A stretch of 64,000 bases of DNA from Aphrophora alni (taxonomy: Eukaryota > Arthropoda > Insecta > Hemiptera > Aphrophoridae): NCBI GenBank assembly GCA_963513935.1, contig OY740768.1, positions 69,924,231 through 69,988,230 on the forward strand. Reading direction: 5' to 3'. How positions within the stretch are numbered: the first letter of the stretch is position 1; each line of letters starts with the position of its first letter. The notes beneath the pieces are model-generated. The model was not told where the DNA came from. It worked only from the letters and a program-made list of their open reading frames with translations, and ran no database searches. The position numbers were made by a program, and so were the translations under genes. This document shows positions 1 to 11,760 of this stretch, one piece after another.

Positions 1-600
1 TACTAATTGTAAATATAAGAACTTAATGTTCGATATAAAATACTTAAATACTACAGCAGCAATTGGTTATTTTTTAAAAATATAGAACCCAATATAAGGT
101 AAAAAATACTTAAATAGTACAACAGTAATATTAATATTATTTGTGGAAACTATAAGAACTCAAGGTTTGATATAAAATGCTTAAATAATATACAGCAGAA
201 ATAGGTTATTTGTTGTAAATATAAGAACTCAATGTTCAGTATAAAATAATATGTTAAATGGTATGGCAGTAATAGGTTTGTTGTAAATATAAGAACTCAA
301 TGAAAGGTAAAATATACTGAAGTTGTACAGTAGTAACAAGTTATTTGTTATAAATAGAATAAATCAATGTTCAGTATATAAAATTATATGATATAGCTGT
401 AGTAGATTATTTTCTTGTAAATATTAAAACTCAATGTTTGATATACAATATGTAAATAGTAAAGTGGAAATAGGTTATTTCTTGATAATATAAGAACCCA
501 ATGTTCGGTATAAATACATAAATAGTATATCAGTAATAGTTTATTTGTTGTAAATATAAAAACTCAATTTAAGGTAAATAATTCTTAAATAGTACATTGC
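1..600. repeat. Degenerate tandem repeat, period about 67 bp
   Basis: The phrase 'aatataagaactcaatg' or a close variant recurs near 13, 80, 151, 220, 287, 351, 421, 487 and 554, a spacing of 64-71 bp. Between these marks 'aaatactta', 'tacagcagtaata' and 'ggttatttgttgtaa' also recur. That makes about nine diverged head-to-tail units. The array runs off the left edge of the window, so its full length is unknown. No coding potential is seen. Confidence 0.8.
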
Positions 601-1038
601 CAAGAACAAGTAAAGTTTACTGTGGAAAACTGTTTATTTTATTTAATGATTAGTATAATCAAATTGACATTATTATTACCTTGATTTTGTTTTTTAAATG
701 CATGTAGTCCTATGCTCTCAATTCCCATCCACTGTACTGTCATACCTGATCGGCAGCATACTGGATCTGGAATCATCTGAAATCCATAAAAACAGTGGTA
801 TCTTTTAAACACTTTTTGTTTTTGAGAAATAGGTAATTCAGATTTTATTTTCAATCTTTGCGGCTTTAAGAAGCAAATTATTCTATAATTTGAATCATTA
901 TAAATGTTACAAACATTTTATTCTATAGGCTTTTTACTGATTGTAAATAAGCGAAACCTACATCAAAATTAAAGGGTGGGGGAGTCCCCACTTATAAACA
1001 GCTAAACCGCCTTTTTTATAGGGATTAAATATATGTTT
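601..1038. other. Unassigned A+T-rich sequence
   Basis: No recognisable gene. A 71-codon open frame on the minus strand (639-854) has no family signature. The phrase 'cttttttatagg' near 1012 resembles 'ctttttatagg' near 1733 on the far side of the neighbouring TIR element. Confidence 0.4.
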
Positions 1039-1727
1039 TAATAAATTTATTGTAAAAATGTTAAGAGCACAAGTAAATTAGTATATAAGGAAAAAGTTTT
1101 CAAATTTCGAATATTAGTTGAGGAAAATGGCGACCATCATTTAGTAAACATTGTGCGAGTCTCGAATCAAAAATTTCACCAAAACGTTATAATACTGCCA
1201 GTGTTATTGCACAAATCCCCACTTTCAAGTCTTGTATTATTATTGGGCAAGTCGCAAAACCCCTCCACATGAGATATCCTTATAAAAAAAAAAAAAATCA
1301 CAAGTGCTCAGGCCTAGCGATCGTGGAGGCCACTAAACATCGTCATTTCAGGAAAAGGTCTTTCCGAAGATTCATTGCTACTCTGGCTGTGTGGTTAGTC
1401 GCTCAACCTTAATGAAAATACGTGTTCTCATTAATGGAAAAATGTTTAAGTTCTGGAAGGAGAAAGGTTTTTACCTTGTGAATGTAGCAAGGTCATGTTA
1501 TTGTAACTAAATTGTCGTTATTATCCTCCAAAAATTACGAGCCAATTATTCCATTCGAAGAGATTGCACACCATACGGTAACTATTGACAGGAGCCCAAT
1601 GGTGAAAGTTAAATGAACTTTCATGATGGGTAGTTATTTTCATCAACTAATATTTAAAATTTGAAACTTTTTTGCATGTATACTATTTTCTACTTGTGCT
1701 CTTAACATTTTTCGCAATAAATTTATT
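1039..1727 (-). mobile_element. Mariner/IS630-type TIR element with transposase scrap
   Basis: The left arm (1039-1142) and the reverse complement of the right arm (1624-1727) match over about 100 bp with small indels. Both contain 'aatgttaagagcacaagta' and later 'aatattagttga', followed by 'ccatcat'. On the minus strand between them, around 1380 to 1275, a frame with stops reads WPPRSLGLSTCDFFF, the conserved WPPRSPDL..CDFFLWG block of mariner/IS630-type transposases, with the Asp of SPDL replaced. At about 690 bp the element is an internally deleted, non-autonomous derivative. 'aataaattta' flanks both ends and is palindromic, so the exact termini and target duplication cannot be fixed. Confidence 0.75.
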
Positions 1728-2689
1728 TTAAAGGCTTTTTATAGGTACTTTCCATAGGTTTTTTAATACCTAGAAAAAATGTGGTTTGACTGCCCCTCCT
1801 CTACTTTCTCAAGATCATTCTTTATGCAAATATGAACATTGTTTAGAATAAAAGATACAATTTTTTTCAAACCTATACTCAAAACCAAAATTTGTCTATG
1901 TAAACAAAAAGTATTCAGTACTATCCCCCAACAATTTTTATTTAGGGGCTATCGGGTCAGAAGGTGAAAATAAACCACAAATACCACTCTTAAAAGTTCA
2001 AATAACTCAATAGCCTATTCTATAAAGAGTTCTATCGCCAATTACCATATATTTACAATACATAGAATGAAAATGTTTAACAGATCTCTCTACAGAAAAT
2101 TTTGTGGAAACACTTTTGAAGATGACTATAAAAATACAAAATACAATTTAAGAGTAGTTTGCTGATTGTCATCCTGCATCACTACAATAAATGATAAGGT
2201 AGTCATTTAATCTGTGGGGCCCTTCTTTCCTTGTTTATATTCTATTTGTACTATGTGTGTACAAAGTTTAAGGTTTCTAAACTATTTTTGGAAAAAATAG
2301 TGCCATATCCTAAAGATATCTACTAAATAAAGAAATACCAATTAAAGAAACACTCATACATATATTCATACAAATAATTACCAACACTAAATTCCACCCA
2401 AATAGGCTACTTAAGTAGAGTTTCACTGAAACCTGTAATTATGAAGAAAAATTATATAAATACAGTATATTATAAATAAAAACTTAAATGAAAAAAACAA
2501 AACAAAAGAGTGTGGAAACAAAGTATATAGCCTATATACATGAATTAACCATTTCGGTCATTATCGCCTTCAAAATAATTTGGCAAGATGATGCTTTACC
2601 TTAACAACTTAGGAAATAAAACATTAAAAACAATAACAATTCAAAAACTAGATAACAAACAAAATAAACAACAACATAATAAATTACCA
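1728..2689. other. Unassigned A+T-rich sequence
   Basis: No open frame of note, no tandem repeat and no recognised element. The right part may still belong to the 3' untranslated region of the LINE on the minus strand. Confidence 0.4.
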
Positions 2690-2890
2690 AGGCTGTAAAA
2701 TGGCCCTGCAATAGGTTAACAATAACAATTACAGACTACGATAAATTATAATTAAAACAAATATTACAGGGCTGTAAAAGGACACTGTAACGACTTATGG
2801 AAAGGTAGAATTTCAACAACAAAAATTATTTAATTATAAAACACAAAATATTAGGCTACACAGCTGTAAGAGGCTCTGTAATAATGGAAT
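2690..2890 (-). repeat. LINE 3' untranslated region with three motif copies
   Basis: On the plus strand a motif of about 25 bp occurs three times: 'ggctgtaaaatggccctgca' from 2692, 'gggctgtaaaaggacactgt' from 2769 and 'agctgtaagaggctctgtaa' from 2863. The spacing is 77 and 94 bp. It lies directly downstream, on the minus strand, of the RNase H remnant and is best read as that element's 3' end. Repeated 3' motifs are known in non-LTR elements, but the function here is unknown. Confidence 0.6.
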
Positions 2891-4125
2891 CGAAAATTTG
2901 CTTTATATTTTATCAAACATTTTCAGAGAACGCAAAAAGGACAATACCCGATCAAGGATCTGAGCATTATTCCCCAACATCGCCTGAATGGAATTAGGCG
3001 CACAAATGCCAAAGTTCGTCGCACACCTCTTAACATAGCACATTCAATGAGGATGTGTTTTATTGACAACACACCTTGAAAAAATGGGCATTGTGGGGGA
3101 TTCCCCTGTTCCATCAGAAATCCATGAGTGATCATGGAATGACCAATATGAACACGGGTACCCACCACTTCCTCTCGATGACTGGCACGTATGGATGAAT
3201 TCCAAGGACGGACATTATCTTTTACTTCCCTCAGCTTATTAGACACTATATTTGTCCACTCGTCTTCCCATTTCCTATGTAAAATAATTTTAACTGTTGA
3301 TACAAAGTCAGATACAATAACACGCTGTGTGATTTGTATCTGACTTGTAGCTTCCTTTGCCGCTTCGTCAGCTTTTGCGTTTCCAGAAATTCCGCAATAC
3401 CCAGGTACCCAGCAAAATGATACTCTCACATCCCGTAGTTGAAGTCTGTGATGGAACACAGAATATCCCCAATCAAGGGATCCTTAGAATACATATCCTG
3501 AATAGCCTGTAAAACACTTTTGGAATCAGAACACAAAAGTTAATGACAGGAACCAGATGAAACAGTATTAAGGCCTTTCAAAATAGCAAAGAGTTCGGCA
3601 GAAAATACACTATAAGCTAAGGGTAATCCATACATATACGTCCGACCGGATGAGTAATATGCGCAACCAACTTTACTGTCCTGTTTAGAAATAATTTCAC
3701 TAGATGGGTATTCATCAAGTATAGGCCTATATTGAAACTCCTTAGGATATGCTAGATCAGGAGTGTTGTACTTGATAAACCTCGACAGTGAGAAATCAAA
3801 AGTTGGCATTTGAATGAGCCATGGAGCAATAAAACATGGATTATTCTCATTCATTGGAGGAAATACAAGGCCCAAATTGTCAAGCATTCTAAACATTCTA
3901 ATGCTGAATGGGGCAGTACAATTTTGATGACATTTATATATCTATCAGCCAAGGGATTTTAAAACACGGATGTAAGCCAGAATACACGGTTTGGAGCGCA
4001 GACTACAAATATATGTCATTTGTAGTTGCTGTGTTCGTCGAGTAAGAGATGGTTCACCAGTCTCACCATGTAAGCTAGAAACTGGGCTCGAACGAAATGC
4101 TCCAGAAACAATAACACGATTTTAT
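2891..4125 (-). pseudogene. 5'-truncated jockey-like LINE: linker, RNase H and C-terminus
   Basis: Read on the minus strand from about 4118, the product starts in the RT-RNase H linker (SGAFRSSPVSSLHGETGEP), passes a stop near 3950, then enters an RNase H domain. All four acidic positions can still be placed: Asp in KQDSKVG, Glu in SAELFAIL, Asp in CSDSKSVLQ, and Asp in GNAKADEAAKEA after WVPGYCGISGN. A stop follows SSGSCH near 3540 and a frame change near 3450 separates the third motif from the fourth. The last part (HIGHSMITHGF, then PPQC...HILIEC) is the usual Cys/His tail of these elements. Stops directly upstream of 4118 mark 5' truncation, since no RT domain is present. RNase H would degrade the RNA strand during reverse transcription; this copy cannot make a functional protein. 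Confidence 0.88.
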
Positions 4126-4239
4126 TAAAACATATTTTTCCATAGAATGTTGTTTGTGTCGGTAATTATGTATTGTACTATGCTTTGATATTTAGTTAAG
4201 AAAATTGTTGAAATCATTTACTACCTACCTTATTTTGAA

Positions 4240-5228
4240 ACAATTAGATCATACTTGATGTCAAAAGACCCTTTTGAAGTACCAAAATACATTAAGTAGA
4301 AAATAAGAAATATACAAGTAGGAACTGCGCTATAAAGTAACAAATTGAGCTATGCGTATAGTTTGCTTAAAAGTTACACCGTTTTTACCATGTCAAATAC
4401 ATTGTAATATTGTATTAATAAACATCAAGCGATCACACATTTTTCTGTAAATATCGGTTGTACCTTGTCTTATGATTTTTTTATAAGAAATTAAGAAAAC
4501 AAAGTATTTACCTTATAATCAAAGGATCAGATCATATTATGTGTCGTAATAAACATTTCAAGTCTCAAAAATAGTTTAATAGAAAAAGAGATTTATAAAA
4601 GTACGAAATCTAGATACGTAGGTTAGGAATGCCAATGTTAATACTAATAACTACATTCTCAAGTCACTAAATCTATGATCCCTTGTTCTTATATATATAT
4701 GATCTTGTTCACCTGACATGACCTCGGCTATGTAATTTACATCTTTATTAGGTCAAGTCAGATGGCTATATAAATAGATTTTGCAAGTGTCTTACAAAAT
4801 TTTTAATATCTGACTGTTTTAAACTAAGGTAGTCATAACACATAATATACTAACTTTATTAAAGTAGTCATACATATTAACATTGGCTTTCGTTATTAGA
4901 CTTTAACCTAACAGCTGTATTCCCTTGTTTTCTATGTGTTATTTAACATTGTAGAAATGTATTTTGGGACTTGAAATGTTTATACACATAATACTATAAT
5001 AACTATTATTATACTATAATAACACATAATACTATCTAATTCTTTGAACATAAGGTAAATACTTTGTAATTCATAATACTTTGTAACGTAATACTTCATA
5101 ATTTTTTATTTAAAAAAAACGAAGCAAGAGGTAGGCTATAACCGATATTTACCCATTTTTCTTCTTAAATAATGTATTTAAGTAGATAATTCAAAAGGGT
5201 ATTTCAACATCAAATATGATCTAATTGT
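4240..5228. mobile_element. Fold-back element with long imperfect inverted arms
   Basis: The left arm (4240-4654) and right arm (4863-5228) are inverted copies. Matching landmarks: 'caattagatcatacttgatg' at 4240 with the inverse at 5228; 'cccttttgaa'; 'taaatatcggttgta' near 4447 with 'taaccgatatttac' near 5139; 'aaggtaaatactttgt'; 'acatttcaagtc' near 4554 with 'gacttgaaatgt' near 4969; and 'gccaatgttaata' near 4631 with its inverse near 4886. The arms are roughly 370-415 bp and the loop about 210 bp. No coding frame is seen. No target duplication is clear. Confidence 0.75.
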
Positions 5229-5239
5229 GGTCATTGTTT

Positions 5240-5767
5240 ACAGTTACTGCAACTGTTCTTTCTGGTGATTTTTTAAAATCATGTTCTACAGACCTTGTTG
5301 TAATACCTAACAAAATAAGTTTTCAATGTGGTAGGCTACTAACCTTTTCACCGAAAAATCACGCTTTCAAAACTACAGAAACAATACATTTATAGATCAT
5401 TGAGGTCTAGAAACATTGAGTGCTGTTACAACTGAGATGGGGACAGCTTGGGAATGAATGCACATTTTATTTATTTTTTTCAAATTTACACATAGGTCAG
5501 GTAAGGTGGCTCTCTCTCTATATATATATATATGTATAATATTTACATATATAGAGAGAGAGCCACCTTACTTTACCTTGTAAGGTAAAAATTCATGTAC
5601 AAACCTATTTTAGCGCAATTCACTTAATGGATCTTAACCTAAAAAAATTGAAATTATGTTTTTATTCCGTGAAAAAGTTAGCTCAGCGTTGAAAACTTAT
5701 TTTGTTATTAATAATTAAGAACATGTTAAATAAAATCACAAAAAGCAGTAACTTTCTTTGTAAACCA
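5240..5767. repeat. Imperfect inverted repeat around a strong hairpin
   Basis: The segment 5240-5356, reversed, resembles 5667-5767: both contain 'ggtgaaaaagttag', 'ttgaaaacttattttgtta', 'aaaatcac' and 'gtaaac'. Near the centre, 5502-5524 ('taaggtggctctctctctat') pairs without mismatch with 5548-5570, giving a hairpin of about 23 bp with a short A+T loop. It abuts the fold-back element, so both may be parts of one larger palindromic element. Confidence 0.65.
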
Positions 5768-6216
5768 TTACCGAATTTGTTCTTTTCAATTTTTCAGTTA
5801 AAAAGTGAATTCCGTGTTATATTATACAATTTCAAAATAAAGTAAGTAGTAAAAGATTTATAAAGATGTTATCAAATTATTTTTAAACTGACTTCTCAAA
5901 TAATTACCAAATGCTCGAATCATTTACAAAAATATATTTTTTAGGTTATCCTAGTCTATCTCAATCAATTGAAACTTACAGTTTCTGGACAATCGTTCTG
6001 ATCTTCGTTCATGTTATATCAGCAAATATTTCTTAAGTCATATAACCTATATACACACTTTTTTTAGTGTTTACTAACTTCACTAATTAACCAACATTTT
6101 ATGTCCATCTAGAGATTCAAGACAGGTAGGTATTACCGATTACTGTAAGTTACTACGTAAGGTCGTAAGCGGTAAGTTTGAAAGTACAAATACAAAATGA
6201 ACTAGACATGTGGGTT
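5768..6216. other. Unassigned A+T-rich sequence
   Basis: Nothing recognisable on either strand. Confidence 0.4.
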
Positions 6217-6744
6217 CAGTGTTGCCAGATGACTTTAGTAAAAATATACCTTCTTCAGAAATCAGAAGTGAAATTTCCCTTTTCCCCTCCCATTGAACTA
6301 AAATTTCCCTGAATTTATATAATAAGTTTTTGTTTATTGGTTCTTATTATTTTGCAAATTAAGTTAATATAAAAATAAACAGAAAAAATTTTAACATGAG
6401 AAAAAAAGACAAGATTTATTAGTTCTGTTACATGGTAATTTAAACAAGACGTAATACAATTTAATAAAAATATTTTTATAACTTTAGAATAAAAGTCTAC
6501 TGATACAAATGCTTTGTAGAAGTGCACAACTTGTATGGTCTTATGTATTAAAACTTATGCCAAAAATTTGCACAAGTAATTCACAGATAATCTGACTAGA
6601 ATAAAGTATAATTATTTGATGCTTTAAAGATAAAAATTCCTTTTATTGTATACTTTTTATAGCTTTCCCCTTATTCCCTCCACTAAAATTGAGGTCGATT
6701 TCCCCCTCAGTTTGGGAAATTTTCGTTTATCTGATCACGCTCTG
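6217..6744. mobile_element. Candidate hAT-like MITE
   Basis: The left end reads 'cagtgttgccagat' (6217-6230); the right end reversed begins 'cagagcgtgatcagat' (6744 downwards). CAGTG-type ends are typical of hAT elements. The flanking 8-mers 'tgtgggtt' and 'tgagtttg' agree at only four of eight positions, so a target duplication is not convincing. The interior has two similar pyrimidine-rich blocks near 6280 and 6670 and no gene. Confidence 0.4.
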
Positions 6745-6886
6745 TGAGTTTGAATTCCTCTGTTCAAACGTTCGAACCAGTGGCAGTGGCAGTGGCTCCA
6801 GGCTCTGCTAAACAATTGTCTGATAAGTGAGAATTGTGAGGGCCTCTCCACCATGTGTTACTATGTACTATTATTAGCATTGATTT

Positions 6887-6937
<51 letters not shown>

Positions 6938-8014
6938 TATTATGTATTATTATTAACATTGATTTTACATATATATAATATTAATAATAAATTTATATAT
7001 ACACTTAGATATAAATACAATGTTAGTAATAATTGATGTACCCACAGAATATATTGAGATTGATTATGTTACAGTAATTTCATATTAAAAGTAGCATATT
7101 GTGTAAAATATATCATATATAACTAAAAATTGAGAAATAAAATATAAGCCCAGTATGTGGGGTACATCTGCTTGATAAGAACCAACAATTATGATATATG
7201 TGATTGGTGGAAAGACATTAATTCGTGCTCGCTAAAAGTAATCTAGTACGAGTACCGGTAGTATATGAGTGAATAGGTACTGACTGGACTTTGAACTTTG
7301 GTAGAAGTTTGAAATTAAAATATATCAAACAAAATTTCGGACACTGATCGATTATCACGATTATTTACACATAAATAGAACTCAATGATATGTCAGTCCT
7401 TGATGAAAGTTAAATTTTAAATATTGACCTGAGTCAAAAGTTATAAATGACCAAAATATTTAATTATAATAAAAATCAGAAGTAACTTATGAATGAAAGT
7501 GAGATAAAGAATAATTTGTCTGCCTCTGACATTATATACTTGTATTTGAAAACATTGAATTATACATAAAATTTAAACGTCACATACGCTTTTGTAATGT
7601 ACATTTATAACCAAATATTTTACTTATTGATGAATTATGTTTACTTTCCTGTTTTATTTCTTTAGAAAAGACTCATTAAATGAAATAATTCTACCATAAT
7701 ATTTTTAGAAGTACCATATGTATTTTAGACACGTATAAATACAAATGAATGACTTAATATTAAGCGGGGGAAATGCAACTGAAGTATACTGTAATCAAAT
7801 ACAGTGCAGCTTAACTCAAACACTGCAAAATAAGTTTTTAAACATTATTCTAAAATGAATATTATTATTTTTAAATAGTTACTGTTTTAGAAACTAAGAA
7901 ATTATATTTAATAAATAAATAATTACATATGAATGTCATTTTAACGATAATCTTGGCTGCTGATTTATTTATTATATTAAATACAAATTTCCATAAAATA
8001 GTAAAATTTACATT
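6745..8014. other. Unassigned A+T-rich sequence with (TA)n tract
   Basis: Holds a (TA)n microsatellite at 6890-6936. The tract is flanked by a direct duplication: 'attattagcattgattttac' before it and 'ttattaacattgattttaca' after it (6947-6969). Nothing else is recognised. Confidence 0.5.
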
Positions 8015-9485
8015 TTAATAAACCGCTAAAATTTCATTGGAGTCTTCCTTATCTTTGTAGTTGTCATCATCTTCTTCACTCCCTTCTCTTTTCCTTTGGT
8101 TCTATACCACATTCATTACTTTCTTCTTCACTACTGTCGGTACCACCAAGTCTAATTATTAATTTGTCTTTGCATCTTCTATAGCTCCATCTTTAACCCA
8201 AAATGTTTCCTCCAGCTGGAGAATATGACTATTCTCCGGCCCAGTTTTCCGGTGTGACAGTTTCTATACCAGCATTCACTAACTCTTTTAGTCGTATCAG
8301 TGAAATAATGTCTCCGGTTGTGTTATGTGATTAAATGTAGTATTATATTTTAGTCCAGGCTAATTCTATTGGATTTAACTCGCACATATAAAGCGGAAGT
8401 CGGATTACTGTATGGCCAACTGCAGACAGTAAGTTATGAACCCTGAACTGTTTCTTTTCAGGAAACTGAAGAATTCAACTGGCTGTATTAGTTGAAGCAA
8501 GATTATTATTATTTCTCTTGTTTTCATTACAAGAAACTCCATTTCTTCTTAAATAATCAATCATTTCGCCTTTTAAAGAAGACGTAACCGGGACTTTGTC
8601 TATTTGTTTCAAATGTTAAGGGGTGTTGTCCATTACTATAACACTTGGTTCATTCAAGTTGGAACACTTGGTTCAGTATCACTTGCTAACTTATCTATTT
8701 TTCAAAATTGATGGAGTTCATCTAATCATGGTAAGCCAGCAGTGAAAATTAGTTCAGCGTTTTTCAAAATATATTGGAAGACCCAATATGAACGACGACA
8801 CGTCTGTTGGAAGCATTAATTCTTTTAAGCACTTCGATGACATCTTTACTTCGCTAACACTTTTGGAAATTTAAATTTGTATCAGCCAATGTTTCATTTA
8901 CAAAATAAATTGCTTTTCTACTAATTTAATTTCCATAATTTTTGTAAGGATGTGCACTTTAAATTAACCACATCTTGCTAATCTACCAACATTTTATGTT
9001 TTGACGGACATGTCTTCCACATAAATCCCATTTCCTTTAAAATCTTTCTAAGAGTTATTTCCTTTCACTTAAATTCTATTTTTTCTTGCAGCAAAGGAAG
9101 GAGTTTAAAAACTGTCAGAAAACTTTTTGATTTAAATAAAAATCTTGTATTACACTCCAAATAACTTCCCGTTCGAAACTCTCGATAAGAGCAGTATGGA
9201 AATCAGCACACTTCCATTTTTTACCAAACATAGACAATGAATCTCTTTCATTTTCCTTAACTTCATTATTTATTTTAGAAGCAGTTTACAGTGACACTTT
9301 GCAGTATTTTTCTGTTCGTTCCCTTACTTTATTTAATGGAATTATCAGTGTTTTAAATTTATTTGTTCTTTACAACATTTAAGTACACGCAAAATTACTT
9401 CTCTTTCTGAACTGTGAATAGCCTTACCATGTTTTTTTATACTATTTGTAGGAACTGATTTCTTTATAACACCTTCTATTATCAT
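8015..9485 (-). pseudogene. Decayed full-length Tc1/mariner-like (DDE_3 type) transposase
   Basis: On the minus strand a transposase can be followed from start to finish despite many stops and frame changes. It opens at 9485 (MIIEGVIKKS), then GKAIHSSEREVILRVLKCC, then GKKWKCADFHTALIESFERE, then a block ending in KTCPSKHKMLVD. Next come RKAIYFVNETLADTN (the YxDETW site, with the first catalytic Asp changed to Asn), YHD.MNSINFEK, SVIVMDN (second Asp), PLYMCELNPIELAWTK (catalytic Glu) and a C-terminal acidic tail ending near 8015. Total length about 1.47 kb fits the family. It would have cut and joined transposon ends; now inactive. No TIRs were found around it. Confidence 0.85.
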
Positions 9486-9623
9486 TTACAATATTCCAAA
9501 ATAATCTATTTTAATAGAGAGTGTAAATAATTTAAGATTTTCAAAACATAATTTTTTTTTCTAATGTAAAACTCACACTCACAAATGTACAACAAGCACA
9601 GTAAAACATTCTTCTTGAACAAC

Positions 9624-9959
9624 AATCTTTTTGAATAAAAAAAGTTGTGTGTTTGTAGTATAAAATATCGAAAATGAAAACTCAACCTGTTCGCATGATG
9701 TTACCATGATTTTTATACTAATATTTAATTAATTAAATTAAATACTTTAGTATTTAATTTAAAAAAATACTAAAGAATAGTAAATATTAGTATAAATAAT
9801 GTATTTTAGTATTTTAGTACTTTAGTATTTAATTTAAAAAAATACTAAAGAATAGTAAATATTAGTATAAAAATCATGGTAACATCATGCGAACAGGTTG
9901 AGTTTTCATTTTCGATATTTTATACTACAAACACACAACTTTTTTTATTCAAAAAGATT
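9624..9959. repeat. 104-bp inverted repeat with no visible mismatch, plus internal direct repeat
   Basis: Arm 9624-9727 and arm 9856-9959 are reverse complements with no mismatch that I can see over 104 bp. Both contain 'aagttgtgtgtttgtagtat', 'ctcaacctgttcgcatgatg' and 'ttaccatgatttttatacta'. The 128-bp spacer holds two direct copies of a unit of about 50 bp built on 'actttagtatttaattt' and 'aatactaaagaatagtaaat'. No coding content. Identity this high in otherwise decayed DNA implies a recent origin. Confidence 0.9.
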
Positions 9960-11479
9960 CATTTAATTAACTCAATTTAGTTAACTTAAATTTTAACTTA
10001 TGATTATTTCTCCTAAAACCATTTATTTTACGTTCATATGTGTTCAATGCTCATACATATCAGAAAGTTTGTGCAATAATTATTCACATGTATTACTGTA
10101 AGAAATGTGTTTGAAGTTGCAGTAAGGAGAAGATGAGGGGGGGGGGGAGGAGAGTACTCCTTCATACTTTAATAAAGTAATTTATTTTAGCACTTCTCAT
10201 AAAACTGAGTAAAGATTTGATCGTTATTAGTTTCATGGTATAAAATATTAATATCACTTGACTTAAGTTTAAAATGAAATTAAACAAGATTATTGAACAA
10301 GCAGACTTTTTTACGTAAATCCTTCTTTCCCATTGTGTTAATTTAAGAGTTTAGTGATCACAAAAGTGATCTCTGTTTTTACTGATTGTCAAGTTTCAAT
10401 TCCTAAGAAATCGGTATAAATATTTTAAATATGTTGACCGGCTGTCTTTAATGTCACTGTCGATGTTCTGATTACTGATAGTATACTTCCCACTACTTAT
10501 TGATATTCACGAAAGGCTAACGTTAACAAAATTTAAGTTGGCCATTTCAAACAGTTTCTTGTTAGTGATATGCACAACTAAGTTTCTTATAAGGATTTAA
10601 TGGGTAAAGAGGAATCAGATACACATTCTGAGACACTTGTTGTTGATACAGTAGCATTCAAAGTGGGTAATACTGGGTTTTGAAGCTTTGGACAATTTTT
10701 TGAACAACTTAGTCTCTGTAGATCTGATCAGCTGGGAGCTGGTAGGTATGTATTGGTGTTCCAAACAGAGTTATATATATATATATATATTTCTCCATTG
10801 TGAAAGTCTGGGGGAGGTGATTTACTTAACAGTAACGTTAAGATTTATTAGAAGAGTCAGGTAGTATTGTGGGTTTTTATGTCTCCTAAGTAACATTTAT
10901 TTTAGAAAGAGGCGTGTAAAGATGCGCTGATAAAATTAGTCCAAGTTAAAGAGGTCAAGCTAATCTGGTCAACATCACATTGTGAGCCATGAAGGAAGAG
11001 GAATACTGGTTTCAGAATTAGGAAGATAGAATTTGACAGTGCTAGTAGTAGGGACCTTGCTTTGGGTTTGAAGGGATTTCTTTCGATTATGGAAAAAAAG
11101 ACTTATTAGCTGACACTGATACTGATAGCTGAAGATTTTGTTGGTTGTCTTGAACATAAGAGCAGAGTAAGATATGACATGATAAATGCTGATAATTTGA
11201 ATGTAGGAAAGTTGCAAGAAGTCTGTTGAGATATATCAAGAGAACAGGTATATTTAGTGAAAGGTAAAGATAAGGTACTGTTCTCTAAATAAGGTGGAGG
11301 AGAAAAAAGGGTCCACAAAGCCTAATTACTGGGACGTTATGTAAACTTCATTACAGAATACAATAGAAAATACTTAATTACTATATCCACCATTGTTTTT
11401 TTAATTGATATTCTTGTTTCATGCCTTAACCCACATACGATGGAATTTTCAATATATGTTAAATTAATGTCTCAAACGT
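9960..11479. other. Unassigned sequence with G run, (TA)10 and odd purine-rich block
   Basis: Contains an 11-bp G run (10137-10147) and a short (TA)n tract (about 10771-10790). The stretch 10600-11320 is less A+T-rich than its surroundings. On the plus strand it reads as short coding-like pieces (MGKEESDTHSETLVVDTVAF; VRYDMINADNLNVGKLQEVC) interrupted by stops. I do not recognise the family; it may be a decayed element gene. Minus-strand open frames at 10975-11318 look like antisense shadows. Confidence 0.3.
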
Positions 11480-11760
11480 TGAATTTAGTAAACGTTGTAA
11501 TATACAATTTTTAATAAACATGTAATAAGGTTGATTTCAACAAAAGTTGTTATCTAGAATGTCGAAAGAGATTATAAATGTTGAATTTATTAAATATGTT
11601 TTAAAAATTAATATTATTAAACTTTAATTTTAATAAATGTTGTGTTGTATATTGTTTTTATATCTTTAAAAATGACGAGTGTAATAAATGTTGTTATTGG
11701 CAGAGTTTAATAGAAGTTGTAATGGTCAGGTTTGTAATAACGTTGTAAAACATAAAATTG
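11480..11760. repeat. Degenerate tandem repeat of 'taataaatgttgtaat' type
   Basis: Variants of 'ttaataaacgttgtaata' occur near 11487, 11513, 11540, 11571, 11631, 11681, 11709 and 11733. Most intervals are 24-31 bp or about double that. Units are strongly diverged. No coding content. Confidence 0.5.

Noticed and set aside
6770..6815. B-box-like 'ggttcgaac' on the minus strand
   Set aside because: No cloverleaf and no A box could be formed around it.
10975..11318. Two overlapping minus-strand frames of 80 and 70 codons
   Set aside because: No family signature and mutually overlapping; the purine-rich plus strand looks more like the coding sense, but it is broken by stops and not recognisable.
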